From contig JTDE01000703.1 in the NCBI GenBank assembly GCA_014338405.1, forward strand, positions 44,145-108,144: a stretch of DNA of 64,000 nt. Direction: 5' to 3'. This document shows, one piece after another, positions 1 to 11,603 of this stretch (within the stretch, counting starts at the first letter, position 1; each line of letters starts with the position of its first letter). The position numbers and the translations under genes were made by a program. The DNA is from Paragonimus skrjabini miyazakii. Taxonomy: Eukaryota > Platyhelminthes > Trematoda > Plagiorchiida > Troglotrematidae. The notes beneath the pieces are model-generated. The model worked only from the letters and a program-made list of their open reading frames with translations, ran no database searches and was not told the DNA's origin.

Positions 1-566
1 CTTACAAGAATAAGGTGAGAGACTAAAGTAAGTCTCACTCACAAAGGGATATCCTGAAAAGTACGTTCACAATCACAACCGGAAAGGGGTAATCATGACT
101 ACAGCGTTATTAAGAAGCAGGTCTTTGTTTATCTACCTTTCAAAGGCGACTATATCCCGACTGATGTAGGTCGAAAATTTTAGTCTACTCTGCTTCGCGC
201 ATAACCTGAGGTTGAAATGCAGCTGCTAGGTCCAACTTGGAGTGGTGGTCAGCTGGTAAGTACTCATGATCTGTCGAAATATTCTGCCTTCTGCACGATT
301 TATCGATTCGTTTGCAGTTTACGCCTACGTTGACAGAACAAATGAATGCCTGGGACAAAGAATGACTGATTATGTGCCTAACTTCCAGCTGCTCTGATGT
401 ACCGAAAGATTTTATCGAAGATTTCAGAGATCTCATCAAAATCCACCCTTGGACATGGACACCAAGCTCGTTTTTGACATGCCACCTTCAGACCAAGTTC
501 AATATAATAAACACAAACACTTGAAAAACGGTTCTTGCTCAACAACCGATTTTTAAAAATATTTAG
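1..566. other. Unrecognised AT-rich sequence
   Basis: No gene, RNA or repeat is recognised. The only open frame of note is 84 codons on the minus strand (185-439), with no known motif. Confidence 0.5.
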
Positions 567-602
567 TTTATTCTATTTAACCTGAAGATGATACATCGAA
601 AA
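567..602 (+). repeat. CTGAAGATGA...CGAAA repeat motif, copy 1
   Basis: TTTATT is followed 14 bases later by CCTGAAGATGATACATCGAAA. The same arrangement, with the same spacing and two base changes in the core, occurs at 32603-32637. Related CTGA...CGAAATG motifs occur at 36471 and 43743. The shared pattern suggests fragments of one dispersed family. A link to the ends of Penelope-like elements is an inference from the copy lying inside one. Confidence 0.35.
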
Positions 603-3600
603 TAAACCTTATATTGTCTTATGTTTTCAATATCATCCTTACTGTTTTGTCAGTGGGGCCTCCATTTCATTGGTTCCGATAGAAAAACCTTTCACTTCAA
701 TCCCAGCATATCGCTTGATCTACCTGCACAGGCCGGTTTGCTCACAAAAACCTCCATCCACAAGCCTATTGGTTTTATTCCTTCAGGTTTACATTGGATA
801 TGTGGCTTGTAAGTGGAACCACAGGTGTTTCAGCGCAAGCCACTTAAGATTAGTACTATGCGCTGGCGCCCTTTGGCGTTGGTCGTTTTGTCAACCGTGT
901 AAATATTTGTATTTTCACATCGTTTAGTTGTGAATGTTATTAGAAAGAACGAAGTGCAATGCGGCGCACTGCAGTTGCTATGGTATGCAGTAGTGAATTT
1001 GCGTTTCTTGTGTGAGTTACCTTGGTTGATTGATTGGGTTCCTCGTCGGAACTAAAATCGAAGACGGATCCCGATTGTGTCGTTATTCTACGTAAACCGT
1101 CATCATTTGTTAATTTTATTAAAAAGCTGAGAAACCAGATCTCGTCACAGACTCATACTTCCTTCCCTGTGGAATATTTTTTTGCTTTTGCGGCGGGCAA
1201 GCTAATCCTATCGCAGCTATCAGTTTGGATTCAGCTCCTTATCATTTCACCGGTTGCAAGCAAATACAATTTTAACCCTAACTGTAGCTGTGCTTTCCGT
1301 GGTGTCGCTGGATTGCATATGTCCTGAAATGTACATCGGAGACTTTTCGTGGCACAGCAACACGCACTCCATCTCTCTACAAAACCTGCCACATATTACT
1401 AAAGACCGCGTAACAAAGACTTCAGAAAGCTATCTCACGTCAACTGTCCCTCGTTTTGTCTTATTGCATTTAAAGTTTAGTGCATACACCGAAAAAAGTA
1501 GTAGAGCACTCAAAACCGACATGTGAAACCTGGTTCGTGAAGGAGAGAAAAACAGTATGTATTGCTTATGATCTCGTTAGCTGGATATATTTTTTTGTCT
1601 GTTGCTGATCTTCAAACTTACATCTCAATATCGACCGTATTCCCATAATGACATAGAAAACCGAGTATTGGCAATCTCTCCCATGCAGCAAAAACATAAT
1701 GTGGTATATGCCACTGAAACATCCCACAACAATTCACACATTCTTGCTATCTAACAGGTTTCCCGCTTAGAAGTGGTTCTTAACTGACTTTTCCGTTAGA
1801 TTTTCATTTGGTTTTTGTATACAAGTTTTTGTCGCTGCAATTCTACATCCGTGCTAAATCTGACTTGAATTAGACCATGATCTTCGCATCAGTAGCTTGT
1901 AAGCCCACGTGTGTTACAAACAGAACTCACCGAAAATCAAATCGCTTGCCACATTAATTGCCGGTAAATACTACAGCTTTATAAGAACACTCGGTTTCTG
2001 GTAATGTCTTCCTTACTATCAACTCGATAACGGCCAGATTTCACAGAAAGCGAACACATCTTCTTAAAAGCAATGTTGTTTGAACAACTGTTATACAAAA
2101 TAAACTGTGTGCAAGAATGTACATAGAGATCAACACATTTCTATGCGTAATTTGTAGCTTATTCTCACGGTGTAATTTTTATACTGTGCTTCGACAAATT
2201 TATACAATGCCTAGACTTGTTTGCACTAAAACAGTGTACTGCGTCGGAGTACAGACTCTTTTGCATTCACATCAAATATACCACGAACTTGACCATCAGG
2301 CTGGCATAATCATATATTTGGTGGGCTAATAAACCCCTCAGGCTTTCCACGATGGTGAAGATAAAGAATGTATGTTATTCAGTCTAAACAGTATTCATTA
2401 AAAGAAACAGCAGCGCCATCAGGACACAAGAATTATGAACCAAGGCTCAGCAAATTTAAACTGACTGGAGACAGAAAGTTTTATATCATCTGAACTTGAA
2501 TTCTGTTATCCTGGTTACTCCATATTATGACCAGTTAAATTAGTCTAAAGGTCGGGAATGATAATATTGCTAACCAGAGTTGATCGTTAGGAGGTTGAAT
2601 GAAGTACACCTTCTCCCTCCGATCGTCACATGGTACTGCCATCGCACACCAGATTTGTTCATGAAATGTTTTGTCTTATCAGTGAAATAAATGAATAGGT
2701 GTTGATCGGTTTGATAACCCTTGTTTCGTGCTCCTTCTAAGCAACACTTCGTATACTGCTGTTTCAGCGAAACGCGCCCAACCATTTTTGTGCGGTTCTT
2801 GCTGGGGTCTTTAATGTTAATGGGCCAGTTGGGTCCTGGAGCATTTGTCGTCACACTGCTCATTGAATCCCCCAGTTCGTCTGTGCGACATTCTTTTGTT
2901 CTCCTCAGATGGATCATGAAAACATCTCCGCGGACATCTGGGTTCTTGTAGCAATCCCACACACGTTCAATTGTACAGGTTTAAAACTGAACTGTTTGCG
3001 TCGTTAAATCGATCAGTTCTTCTTCGTATGACATGACGTGAATATAAAAACTGCAGGCTGAGATACTACCTATTTTGCAATTCACCCAGTTTCTTTAAAC
3101 TTTAGTGAAATGGATCGTGCAACCAAGTAGCGCTAAGTTGGTTATGACTGAAAGGCTGACCAACGCTCGGCAGTCCATCTCAATTTCTACTCCCAATCCG
3201 TCTTAAACAGTAGCATAAAAGCATACCTGCTTTCCTGCTTTTCGGCATTGAGATCAAATTCCACGTACGAATAGATCACTCAAATTTGCCGTTTTGTTGC
3301 CAAAGCCACCGCGTTCACTTGTGTCAACCCAGCCAACCTATAGCTAGAACGTACAGCATATGAATTTTTACGCACATGATCAGCTGAGTCAGCCGTCTGT
3401 CTCCAATCCGGGTCACTGAGTGTACTACGCCATGACCAAATGCATGCTTCAAGTTCATTTAAGAAACTAGGCTATTATGGCTTCGCCCTACCGCCTTCGT
3501 GGGAAACGTACGTCAGTTATTCGTGCGCCCGCCCGTTCGCCCGCATATTCCTGAAGTACGCACGCACATGCGGTGTTGCGGTTGTTGAACTCAGCCGATC

Positions 3601-5885
3601 TGCCTGTCGTGTTCTTTATTTTGTATTCTATATGCGGGTGCGGTTCCTAAAACGTGTGTGTTCGCTGCTCAGTAGCAATCTAAGGATATCTGCCTGTTAA
3701 TTTTGCACTTGCACACACTGTGAATACGCATGGTTGTGTGCAAAGATGGGTTGACTACAAAGCAGCCGGCTGTTCTTATAGGTCAAGAGCAGGTTGTTTA
3801 AGGATGATGACGGGGTTGTTTGTTCTCCAACAATGGCTGATGGATAGAACGGAAATTGGGACATGGTAGCCACGGCGACTAAAAGATGAAGAAGAACGCC
3901 CATTGTAGATGGTTAGTTAAAAGACAGACTATCAAAAGGAAATTCCGATGTAAGCTATACGGAAGGAGAACAGCGTTAGTGGTTCCATTGTGAATAAGTT
4001 TACCGTACCTCTTTTCTTCTTAGTTCAACTCTTTCCATCAGTCCAGCTGCGGGCAGAGTAGACGCTCCGGACGCTCAAGTATTTTACCTCCGGATTTTAT
4101 TTTGCCCGGCCGCTGTATTTGATAGTTTACAATATTCACTCGCCCAGTCGACTAAATGGATGAAATGCTGATGAATTTATCGAACACTATATTGCAATTG
4201 AATGTGTGGTCCGGTAGCCAGATTTATACTAGGATCGTAATACAATTTTGTCGATTGCCCAAAAACAGGCCAATGATAACGACTAGAAGTCACAAACTAG
4301 ACTAGTTTTGAGAAGTTCTGACTTACAGTTGCACTGAATCTAGTAAAGTTATTTGCATACTTTTTGCAGCTATGAAACGCATGATTTATTTTATGTCCTT
4401 GAGAGTGGGCACATTAAACAGCAGGGAAGCATGCTTGCAAGTGTACGATCTTCTATGATGACGTTGAGCAACGAACCCAAATAATTGAAACAAGATTGGG
4501 TCACAATGCCACGGTGCTAATGAACACCTTATCGAAGTGAATAAGTAGACAACCCCAACAGTTTCGATCGATAGATCGTTTCCGGGAAATGGATTACTAT
4601 TTGATGTCGAACAGGCTACAGATGAACCATGATCACATAATGTGACATTCATACCCAACAGAGTTCTTCCGAGAGGTCACGAGATTAAAAACCACAGGAA
4701 CGAGTCAAGCTCTAAAGAGGTGATGCACACACCAATCGAACAAATTACAGTAGTAGGCAACTGGCTACTCGTGCGACTATCAAATTGACGCGATGAAACA
4801 AAAACATCCAGGTCAAAGTTCAGTTGACAATCAGAAGCATGAGAGGTAGAGTATACAGGAGTAAACGCTTAGCAGGGATAGAGTTGGGTCGAATTTTCAC
4901 ATGACTGAACTTAAAAATCGATATTTTAACGTACTGCCTAGACAAAAAGAAAGCGCTGGACTCGTTTATGGATTCCATCTTGGTTGTGTCGAGCGACATT
5001 GCAGATGGGTGAGAGAAGAATCTTTAGCAAGGAAGCTTGAGTTAAGTTACGAGATTTAATAAGCACTCGACTACTGCGACACGTTGACATTATTGTGGAT
5101 AGACTTGTGGAGATGGAGTACTGGTTGCTTCTAATAGCATCTGCAGTGTATCTTTATTTCCATAGCTTCTGAACATTTATGCAACAGATAAAGCTAATGG
5201 TTAGTGATTGCTCACTTCTGGTACATAAATTTTCTCGATCCTGACAAACTAATTACAAAGTTATGAATAGTAAAATTTTGTAGGACGTGGATCAGTAAAA
5301 CAGCTTAGGGTTATTATTAAGTATTATACCATTTTAAAGTTGCGGAAACAAGGAACGACATCATGTTTGAGAAACATTTCAGGCTAGGTAGGGTGCCTGT
5401 GAAGGTTAATGCGGAAAACAAATCGTCACAGTCGATTAGACAACACGGCTTTGTGACACTTGTGTCCTATGGAGTACGACGGATTCTAACCCTTAACATT
5501 CTACAAACATTGTCTGATCGTCTGAGAGACCCATTCTTTTGCACATCGACACAAGTCAGTTTGATAGACAGAAGTTTGGTTTAAAGCGCCACAAATTGCG
5601 CCGGTCCCTATAGCTTTACCAACCTCTCAATCTCCAACTAGTCATCTTGGCATATTCCCCATCAAAGTTGTGATCTGTGCTTTACAGTAGGTTAACGGCC
5701 GTTACTTTATCATTGATGACAGGTCGGATAGAAAAGCTCCGTGGTTTGTATTAAGACCTGCTATTCACAGTCATTCACTCTGGTCCTCACTACTCACACA
5801 TTCTGTCCAATATAATTTAGGGAGCAAAATCTTGTTTCGACTACTCACCCAACCCACTGTGCCATAAGGAAATTCTGAGATCCCC
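603..5885. other. Long region with no recognised gene
   Basis: The longest open frame is 130 codons on the minus strand (2570-2962). A 76-codon plus-strand frame (2721-2951) lies within it, and neither has a known motif. The stretch 3500-3680 is GC-richer than its surroundings. A 22-base segment at about 787-808 lies between a splice-acceptor-like and a donor-like sequence but is too short to support. Confidence 0.45.
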
Positions 5886-5889
5886 AAGT

Positions 5890-5970
5890 GGCTTTGTAGC
5901 TGAGCTGGCAAAGCACTTGCTGTGTAAGGGCATTCTGTTCCTGTCACCAGTTCGGTTCCAGCCAAAGTCC
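5890..5970 (+). repeat. Degenerate tRNA-like sequence (tRNA pseudogene or SINE head)
   Basis: Seven bases at 5890-5896 pair with 5963-5969 as an acceptor stem, with one G-T pair. TAGCTGAGCTGG at 5897-5908 fits the polymerase III A box exactly. GTTCGGTTC at 5950-5958 is a B-box and T-loop-like sequence. The T stem is mostly unpaired, the anticodon stem is imperfect, and the region between the anticodon arm and T arm is too long, so it is not a working tRNA. One folding puts TGT at the anticodon, but position 33 is not T. A minus-strand frame of 146 codons (5771-6211) runs across it and is not recognised. Confidence 0.4.
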
Positions 5971-8900
5971 GTGTTTTTGCAATTAGGTCTCCTCCCAAAT
6001 TATAAAATCTGCCACGCCAGTTATGATTAAGACTGTCCTGGGCTGCATACAAACTCTTGAGCTGATTAATAAAACTGCTGTTGACAAACGCTTTGATTTT
6101 TAGGCGATCGATATAATATTCACTATAGACAATTGTAACAATATCAGCGGTCAACATAAAACTAAACGCAGCAGACAACAAAGAAGACATTCTGACAAGT
6201 AATATACACAATTATATGCATATATATGTGCAGTGGAATCACTCTAACTGTCAGTGCATACGTTTTGTCCTTGTAATCGGGCACATCTCTGCATACCAAG
6301 GTAAAATGTTGACCAGTTGTCGAGAGATTGGTAATCATGTTGATACTCAGTCAGCTTTTGTGACAGGGATATAACGGCACAATGAATGATCAAGGGATTA
6401 TGAAGCAATCGCTGTAAGATGAAAGCACCTGAAAAAAATCTAAGATGCAGAATCTGGATCACCAGCGCATTATTCCTCTCATAATATGGACATTATATCG
6501 TGAGAGGATACACCTCCGAATCAGACCTTCTAACGGAGAGCTGTTATTGTACTCCTGCCGTTCTATAAATGAGAACTTCGCAGTTACGAATTGAAACGTG
6601 CGTTGCATAAGAAAACTATCGTCGTCGTTGATCGCATCCACTCGGTTTCATAGAGATGCGAATGCGCTGACTACCTCACAGTAATAAACTGATGGCACAC
6701 CCACAGACGTCAGGGAGACGGCGGATCAGCTAAAGCAGTTAGGTTTGGTTGGTAACCAGCATAGGAAATGGAAAATTCCTGCCCACTATTCATGAGGGTG
6801 TTAGACCTTTTAATCCCTACGAACCCAATCTCCAGTCACTTATGAACAATCCTGTTCTATCGTATGTGTTGTTGTGATAACATAATGCTAAAGAGTGAAG
6901 TTAATTTACTTCGAGTAAGGAACCCATGAGACCACCTGATTTTCATCTTGACCTCAATCTATGTGTATCAGGAATCAACCTTCTGTCATGTCCATTATCA
7001 TCTCGTTCGTTTTCAGTAAAACAGGGAAATTGAGATGATTTTTCAAGAACTTGTATAATCCGTTTCTGTCATGATTATATCTTACATTTATGTCATTTGC
7101 ATTGGGAGAAGCGACATGACACAGAACGGTCACAAGTAATCAGTCCACATTTAGTTACAGCAAGAGTACAATAAGTCGTCTTCCGCAGTATAAGAATAGT
7201 GCTACCCCATAGGTAAACTGACAACTAATAAGGTGCTGACTTGTCACCGTCAACTGCCTCGTCGGGTGTATGGGTTTGGAAAGAACCGCCCCACAAAGAG
7301 GCTATAACAGTTGCATTTAACAGTCTGTAATACGAAACTAATTAACAGCTTTACATCAGATGATATGAAGTAAATGAACCAGGTATCACACATCTCAAAC
7401 TACTCCTGATTCAACTACATCATGAAGATTACTATCATTTATCGCAAGCTAACGAGAAAGAACAGCGACATTGGTTCAACGCCATAGACTAGTTCTCTTT
7501 CGACTTGCACGTGAGTCGACGGAGCCCAATGCCATCCGGGCCACAATACAAGGACTGTTGTTGCGTTGGCCAATTAGGATTACTGAGAACTGTTTAACGA
7601 ACTTTTGCTGTCCATTAAGAAAGCAGGCTATATTCAAGATGAGTTGAGGCATGACGGTGCTCATTTTAGTTGAGGTGTATTGCTTTGCTTCATCTAATGT
7701 TTATTAAGCTAAGTCAGTGTTCTGCCGTCCTGTTGCCTGTAGTCCGGAATGTTAAGTTTTGCCCGAACCTAGGTAGGCAGTCCGAGTAGAATTCGATATC
7801 CGGTATTCCAGTTATCTTCTGAAACACAAAAATTACACAAGCACAGAGAATAGAATTAGAACTGTTAACAGAAAACTTAATCACTGGAGATAGGAATGCA
7901 TATTGATAGTTCTGCAATCAGAAACTATTTGTTATCCTCGATATACATGTCAACCAGAAGTTGCAATGAGATCTCTCTGTGAAAACCGAGACGGTTTGAA
8001 GCACGTTATTCACAAGTTAGATCTAATTTTAACAAAAATACCTAAACCTCATCACCCGGAAATAAATATGAATTTGCTTAATGCACACCGCCATCTCAGG
8101 GAAAATTAATTGTAGCTGCAACATTAATTAATTTTCTATCTTGTACAGATCGACCTCTCGACGTTTTGGAGCAAACTGCCTGAATTTATTTTAACACCAT
8201 CATTAGTAGACCAGTTCAAACAAACAAACCTGACTGACATACACAGAACACCAAACTGAGTCTTCAGAATTATCGCGGTAAGGTGAAGGTATGCTGAACC
8301 TTTTACATGCTGTTAGTCCGCTGTTGTTTATTGCTGACTCGAAGGTTGACTGTGTGGACGGAACCAGTTGGCGGATCCTATTGTCTGGATTAATGATAGC
8401 TAATACGACTTGATGGCCAGCAGTACATATGAGGCATAGAACACGTATGGGGCTGATAATTCAAATCGGGAGATATGTAACATGTGTTTAACAACCAAGT
8501 ATTATTAGTTTAGTGAATTTCACATTGTGCTCGGAAACACAAAGTTACAACCAATAATACTCAAGATAGCTGAATACGAGGGTATGCTTTACTCAGACTT
8601 GGGGAACTTGAAGGTCATGTCGACTGGCTAAACTGGACGAACGTCTGAATGCCGTTTGCCCCCATGTCCATTTACGACTGCTCCGTGCACCGAACCACTA
8701 GTACTGTTCTATGCTTTCGGGTCGGTTCATGTAATCAGATGACGCAAAATTGATTATGCTGTGAATGATGACGCGCAGTGCGGTCAGTGGTATAATGCAA
8801 CTTATCTGGTGAACTAATTATTGTTTCGGTTTATCGTCTCGTCTTATGAGGCAACATGGATCCGATTTCTTCAAAAGTTGCATCCTTTTATCGGTTGATC

Positions 8901-9544
8901 ATATATATTTCTTATTTTAATTAAAAGTAGTAAAGTAGTAAACGCTGTATAATTCACAACTCCGTACCAACTTTTCATTCTATGAATAAGTTTCTCGTTG
9001 GTTTACATAAGATTGTCCCGCCAGCGGATGAAAATTAATCCATTTGCGTCTGCTTTATTCCAAAACGTTGTTTGAGCAGCCACTACTCGATATACAGACA
9101 TTCGGTCAACCTGTTTAACGCAAGGTGGTGTAGTGTTGATTGTACTTACTGTGCACCATTAGGGCACCAGCAAGAACATTCATTCTTATGACGTCCGAAT
9201 GGACATCATGCAATTCCTGGAGCGTTCGATAACACATTTTGTGTGGTGGTATTGTACAAAAGCCCCGGAGAACTCAACTGTGGCCTGTGCTAACCATGAA
9301 TGATTTCGAATCAGTAACAACCCCCGATTTTTGACAAAGGGTATCTTGTCGTCACTATGAAGTATCGGCCAATAAACCAACTCGTTAGATTGCTTCAAAT
9401 AAGCGTTCTGTTTTGATATGTACAAGTCAGTCGAATTACCTTGGTCAGTTCCTTGTCATTCTCCAGCAAGTTAAAGAAAAGCGGCTCAGTGCATCGGTCA
9501 TGTTGTTGCTGGCTTCGTTGATATGAATAATTTTATAACTTCAG
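5971..9544. other. Region with no recognised gene
   Basis: Frames of 60-79 codons occur on both strands, without recognisable motifs. No SINE tail or head was found here. It is AT-rich, with short palindromes only. Confidence 0.45.
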
Positions 9545-9618
9545 GCACTTGAAGTCATCTTCCATCTTTGCATCCTCGATAAATATGTATACTGGATACT
9601 GTTCTCTTCCTAGCGGTG
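9545..9618 (+). CDS. Possible internal exon, unrecognised
   Basis: A 74-base segment lies between an acceptor-like sequence (TTTTATAACTTCAG ending at 9544) and a consensus donor (GTAAGTAT from 9619). One frame (codons from 9546) stays open across it for 24 residues, rich in Ser. No neighbouring exon could be linked to it and no family is recognised. Splice-like sequences are common by chance at this length, so this stays a candidate. Confidence 0.15.
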
Positions 9619-9915
9619 GTAAGTATAATCTAAAAAATGTCAACCCCACTTGATTGGCGGCAACTGTTTCGGGTTAACCTGTCAGAGTAACCGATGACAA
9701 AGGATGCTTGTGCATAACGCTTACGAGTGGTCTGTGATGCATCACTTGTGGTTCCATTCACACACGACTTATCCACTGTAGATCCGAAGGAATATGACCA
9801 GGAGTTGTGTGGGTAAGGTCATTGTGTCCAGCCGGTCAAATCCAGTTAGCCAATTAATTGGCTAGTACAAAAGTGAATCCCCTATCTATCGGGAAGTAAA
9901 CCGAGAGAGACTACA

Positions 9916-10200
9916 ATGGTGAGATTTAAACTGGGAAGAGAAATATTGGAAATAAAATGCGTGGTTCACTATACGAGTTCGTTCTACTGCACTCTGGAGA
10001 GGATAGGAGAAAAACCAAAATTCAATGTTTTGACTGAAAGTGAACAGACAAAACAGTCATCATACAGTACACCAATAGAGTTACAGAAAAGGAAAGGTAG
10101 AAGGCCAAAGACCCCCAGATTTATGGAAATGGAAGTAGATGAGTTGCCAAACGACAGTAGCGGTTGGTTGGCGCGAACAAGAGAAAATGGATATAACTGA
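9916..10200 (+). CDS. Unrecognised 94-codon ORF
   Basis: The frame starts at an ATG in a reasonable eukaryotic context (CTACAATGG) and ends at TGA. It is hydrophilic: the middle is rich in Lys, Glu, Ser and Thr, with a basic run KRKGRRPK at about residues 58-65 followed by an acidic stretch. No domain is recognised. The coding strand is purine-rich, and a 99-codon frame overlaps on the opposite strand, so protein coding is not proven. A SINE in reverse orientation begins about 70 bases downstream. It could be a fragment of a retroelement ORF, a host exon or chance. Confidence 0.2.
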   Translation: MVRFKLGREILEIKCVVHYTSSFYCTLERIGEKPKFNVLTESEQTKQSSYSTPIELQKRKGRRPKTPRFMEMEVDELPNDSSGWLARTRENGYN

Positions 10201-10270
10201 TATAACCTACGCCCACTAGTACTGATGAAACTGGTTAGCTTCAGTGTTTCCTTGTCTAACCAGAGGTAAA

Positions 10271-10470
10271 GATTGAAGACCACTCACGCTTGATCGCAGC
10301 CTTCGCATCCACATAGACTTCCCAGCCATCCCTTTGCGAAAAGTAGCATTAGGCTCGAGGTTTGCGCTTGTTAGCACTCGTCAATAGTAAATATCCTTAG
10401 TATGGCAGGTAGCTGAGCTACTGCCCTACTTTCAGGAGGCAACGGTATTGACCACTATGACAGAGACCTT
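10271..10470 (-). repeat. tRNA-derived SINE, near full length
   Basis: Read on the minus strand, the head at 10470-10436 carries the A-box-like AGTGGTCAATACCGTTGCCTC. The body follows, then the tail with the family's CTTTTCGCAAAG, GAAGTCTATGTGGATGCGA and GCTGCGATCAAG blocks. The same order of blocks occurs in the copies at 27340 and 61831. The B box is weak in this copy. Confidence 0.65.
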
Positions 10471-10690
10471 CAATAAGTTACTACCAAATTATCGTATCTG
10501 AACTCTTGATTCCCCTAGCTTGTGAACAGTATTCAGGCTCTCTGAATATCCTTATACACGAAAGAGGTATTGCACGTTAACTGCAATCGATACCCGCGAT
10601 ATGGGGACTATTGAGTCACGTGCCGATCTCTGATTTCATAAAACCTGCTGAGCAGTATTTTAAATCACAGGTGAGTGTTTAGAGAGTTGG

Positions 10691-10813
10691 TTGACTTAAA
10701 TTAACCATCACTCACACTGGCTCACAGCTTTTAGATTCAGGTAGACACACTAGCCAGCCCCTTTTGGAAAGGAAGTAATAGACTTTGTTTTCGTTCCAGT
10801 GAGCTTTAACAAC
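10691..10813 (-). repeat. SINE fragment (body and tail)
   Basis: Minus-strand copy of the same family. From high to low coordinates it has the GTTAAAGCTC block, an AAAACAAAGTC...TTCC stretch, CCAAAAGGGGCTGGCT and the tail ending in TTAATTTAAGTC. The tRNA-like head is missing. It lies about 8 bases from a plus-strand fragment. Confidence 0.5.
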
Positions 10814-10820
10814 GGCGGAA

Positions 10821-10914
10821 TTCGTGTCTAGTGCTTCTTCTCGGAGGAGACTGACTTGAACGTCTAATTGATTTCGAAGGGTGTGATCAGTTATCACTGA
10901 TGTTCAGATTAAAC
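10821..10914 (+). repeat. SINE fragment (tail)
   Basis: Plus-strand tail with GTCTAGTGCTTCTTCTCGGA, GACTGACTTGAACGTCT and GTGATCAGTTATCACTGATG, matching the order of blocks in other copies but more diverged. It directly follows an oppositely oriented fragment. Confidence 0.45.
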
Positions 10915-11482
10915 TTCCTCAAATCTCCAACTTCTCATCAGTAATTGAAGATGGTTTCTGCCGGCTGGCTGGAAATTTTGGAAAATAAACGCTCTTTGTC
11001 TGAGTAAAAGTTCGTCTAATTGTTGACAAACAGCCACATCGATTCTCAATCGAGACTCATCGTGCTGAAGCACTAATTGTTTGTATGGAAATCAGCAGTA
11101 AAGAAAAAGAGAAGCACTCAGTGTTTTCCCCATCACTGAATACAGTTAATCGTACTAAACCCTAAGTTTGTGTTTGTTTCAAGCAAGGGGAGGAATATTT
11201 GGGATGCATACGGTAGAAAACTAATGTAATATGAATGTAAATGTATGAATGTAAAATGAATGGAGCTCGGTTTCATTTTGGCGTCTCTAGTGCATTAATG
11301 ATTGATCAGAGTTTATCATTTAACCTAAACAAGTCATAATTTAAACAGTTATATCCCTTCAATAATATGAACAAAACAGTTAGAAGACGGAAACTGGTTT
11401 TCCGTGTTATTGGTTATTTGATACTGACGAGCCAACACAAAATGCCAGCATCTACCAGTGTTCATCTTCTAACCGTTCAATT

Positions 11483-11603
11483 CGAGTTATAATTACCGGT
11501 GAGTCTGGTGCTTCTTCTCGAAAGGGGCCGACTGGAAAGTCTATGGGAATGCGACAGCTGCGATCACTTGTGGATGATATTCAATCTATACGAGTTATAA
11601 TTA
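11483..11603 (+). repeat. 5'-truncated SINE with 13-bp target-site duplication
   Basis: The 13-mer CGAGTTATAATTA occurs at 11483-11495 and again, perfectly, at 11591-11603. Between them lies only the 3' part of the SINE, from GTGCTTCTTCTCG to the terminal TTCAATCT. A 47-base core (11518-11564) is identical to 63881-63927. Flanking duplication plus 5' truncation is the known signature of target-primed reverse transcription, so this is a real insertion with both ends defined. Confidence 0.75.

Noticed and set aside
2570..2962. 130-codon minus-strand ORF as a gene
   Set aside because: No motif and no compositional difference from its surroundings, and an opposite-strand frame covers much of the same stretch.
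4150..4175. Hammerhead-like GCTGATGAATTTATCGAAC
   Set aside because: The invariant GAAA is GAAC and there is no stem II.
5771..6211. 146-codon minus-strand ORF as a gene
   Set aside because: It runs antisense through a tRNA-like relic and has no recognisable domain; length alone is not convincing.
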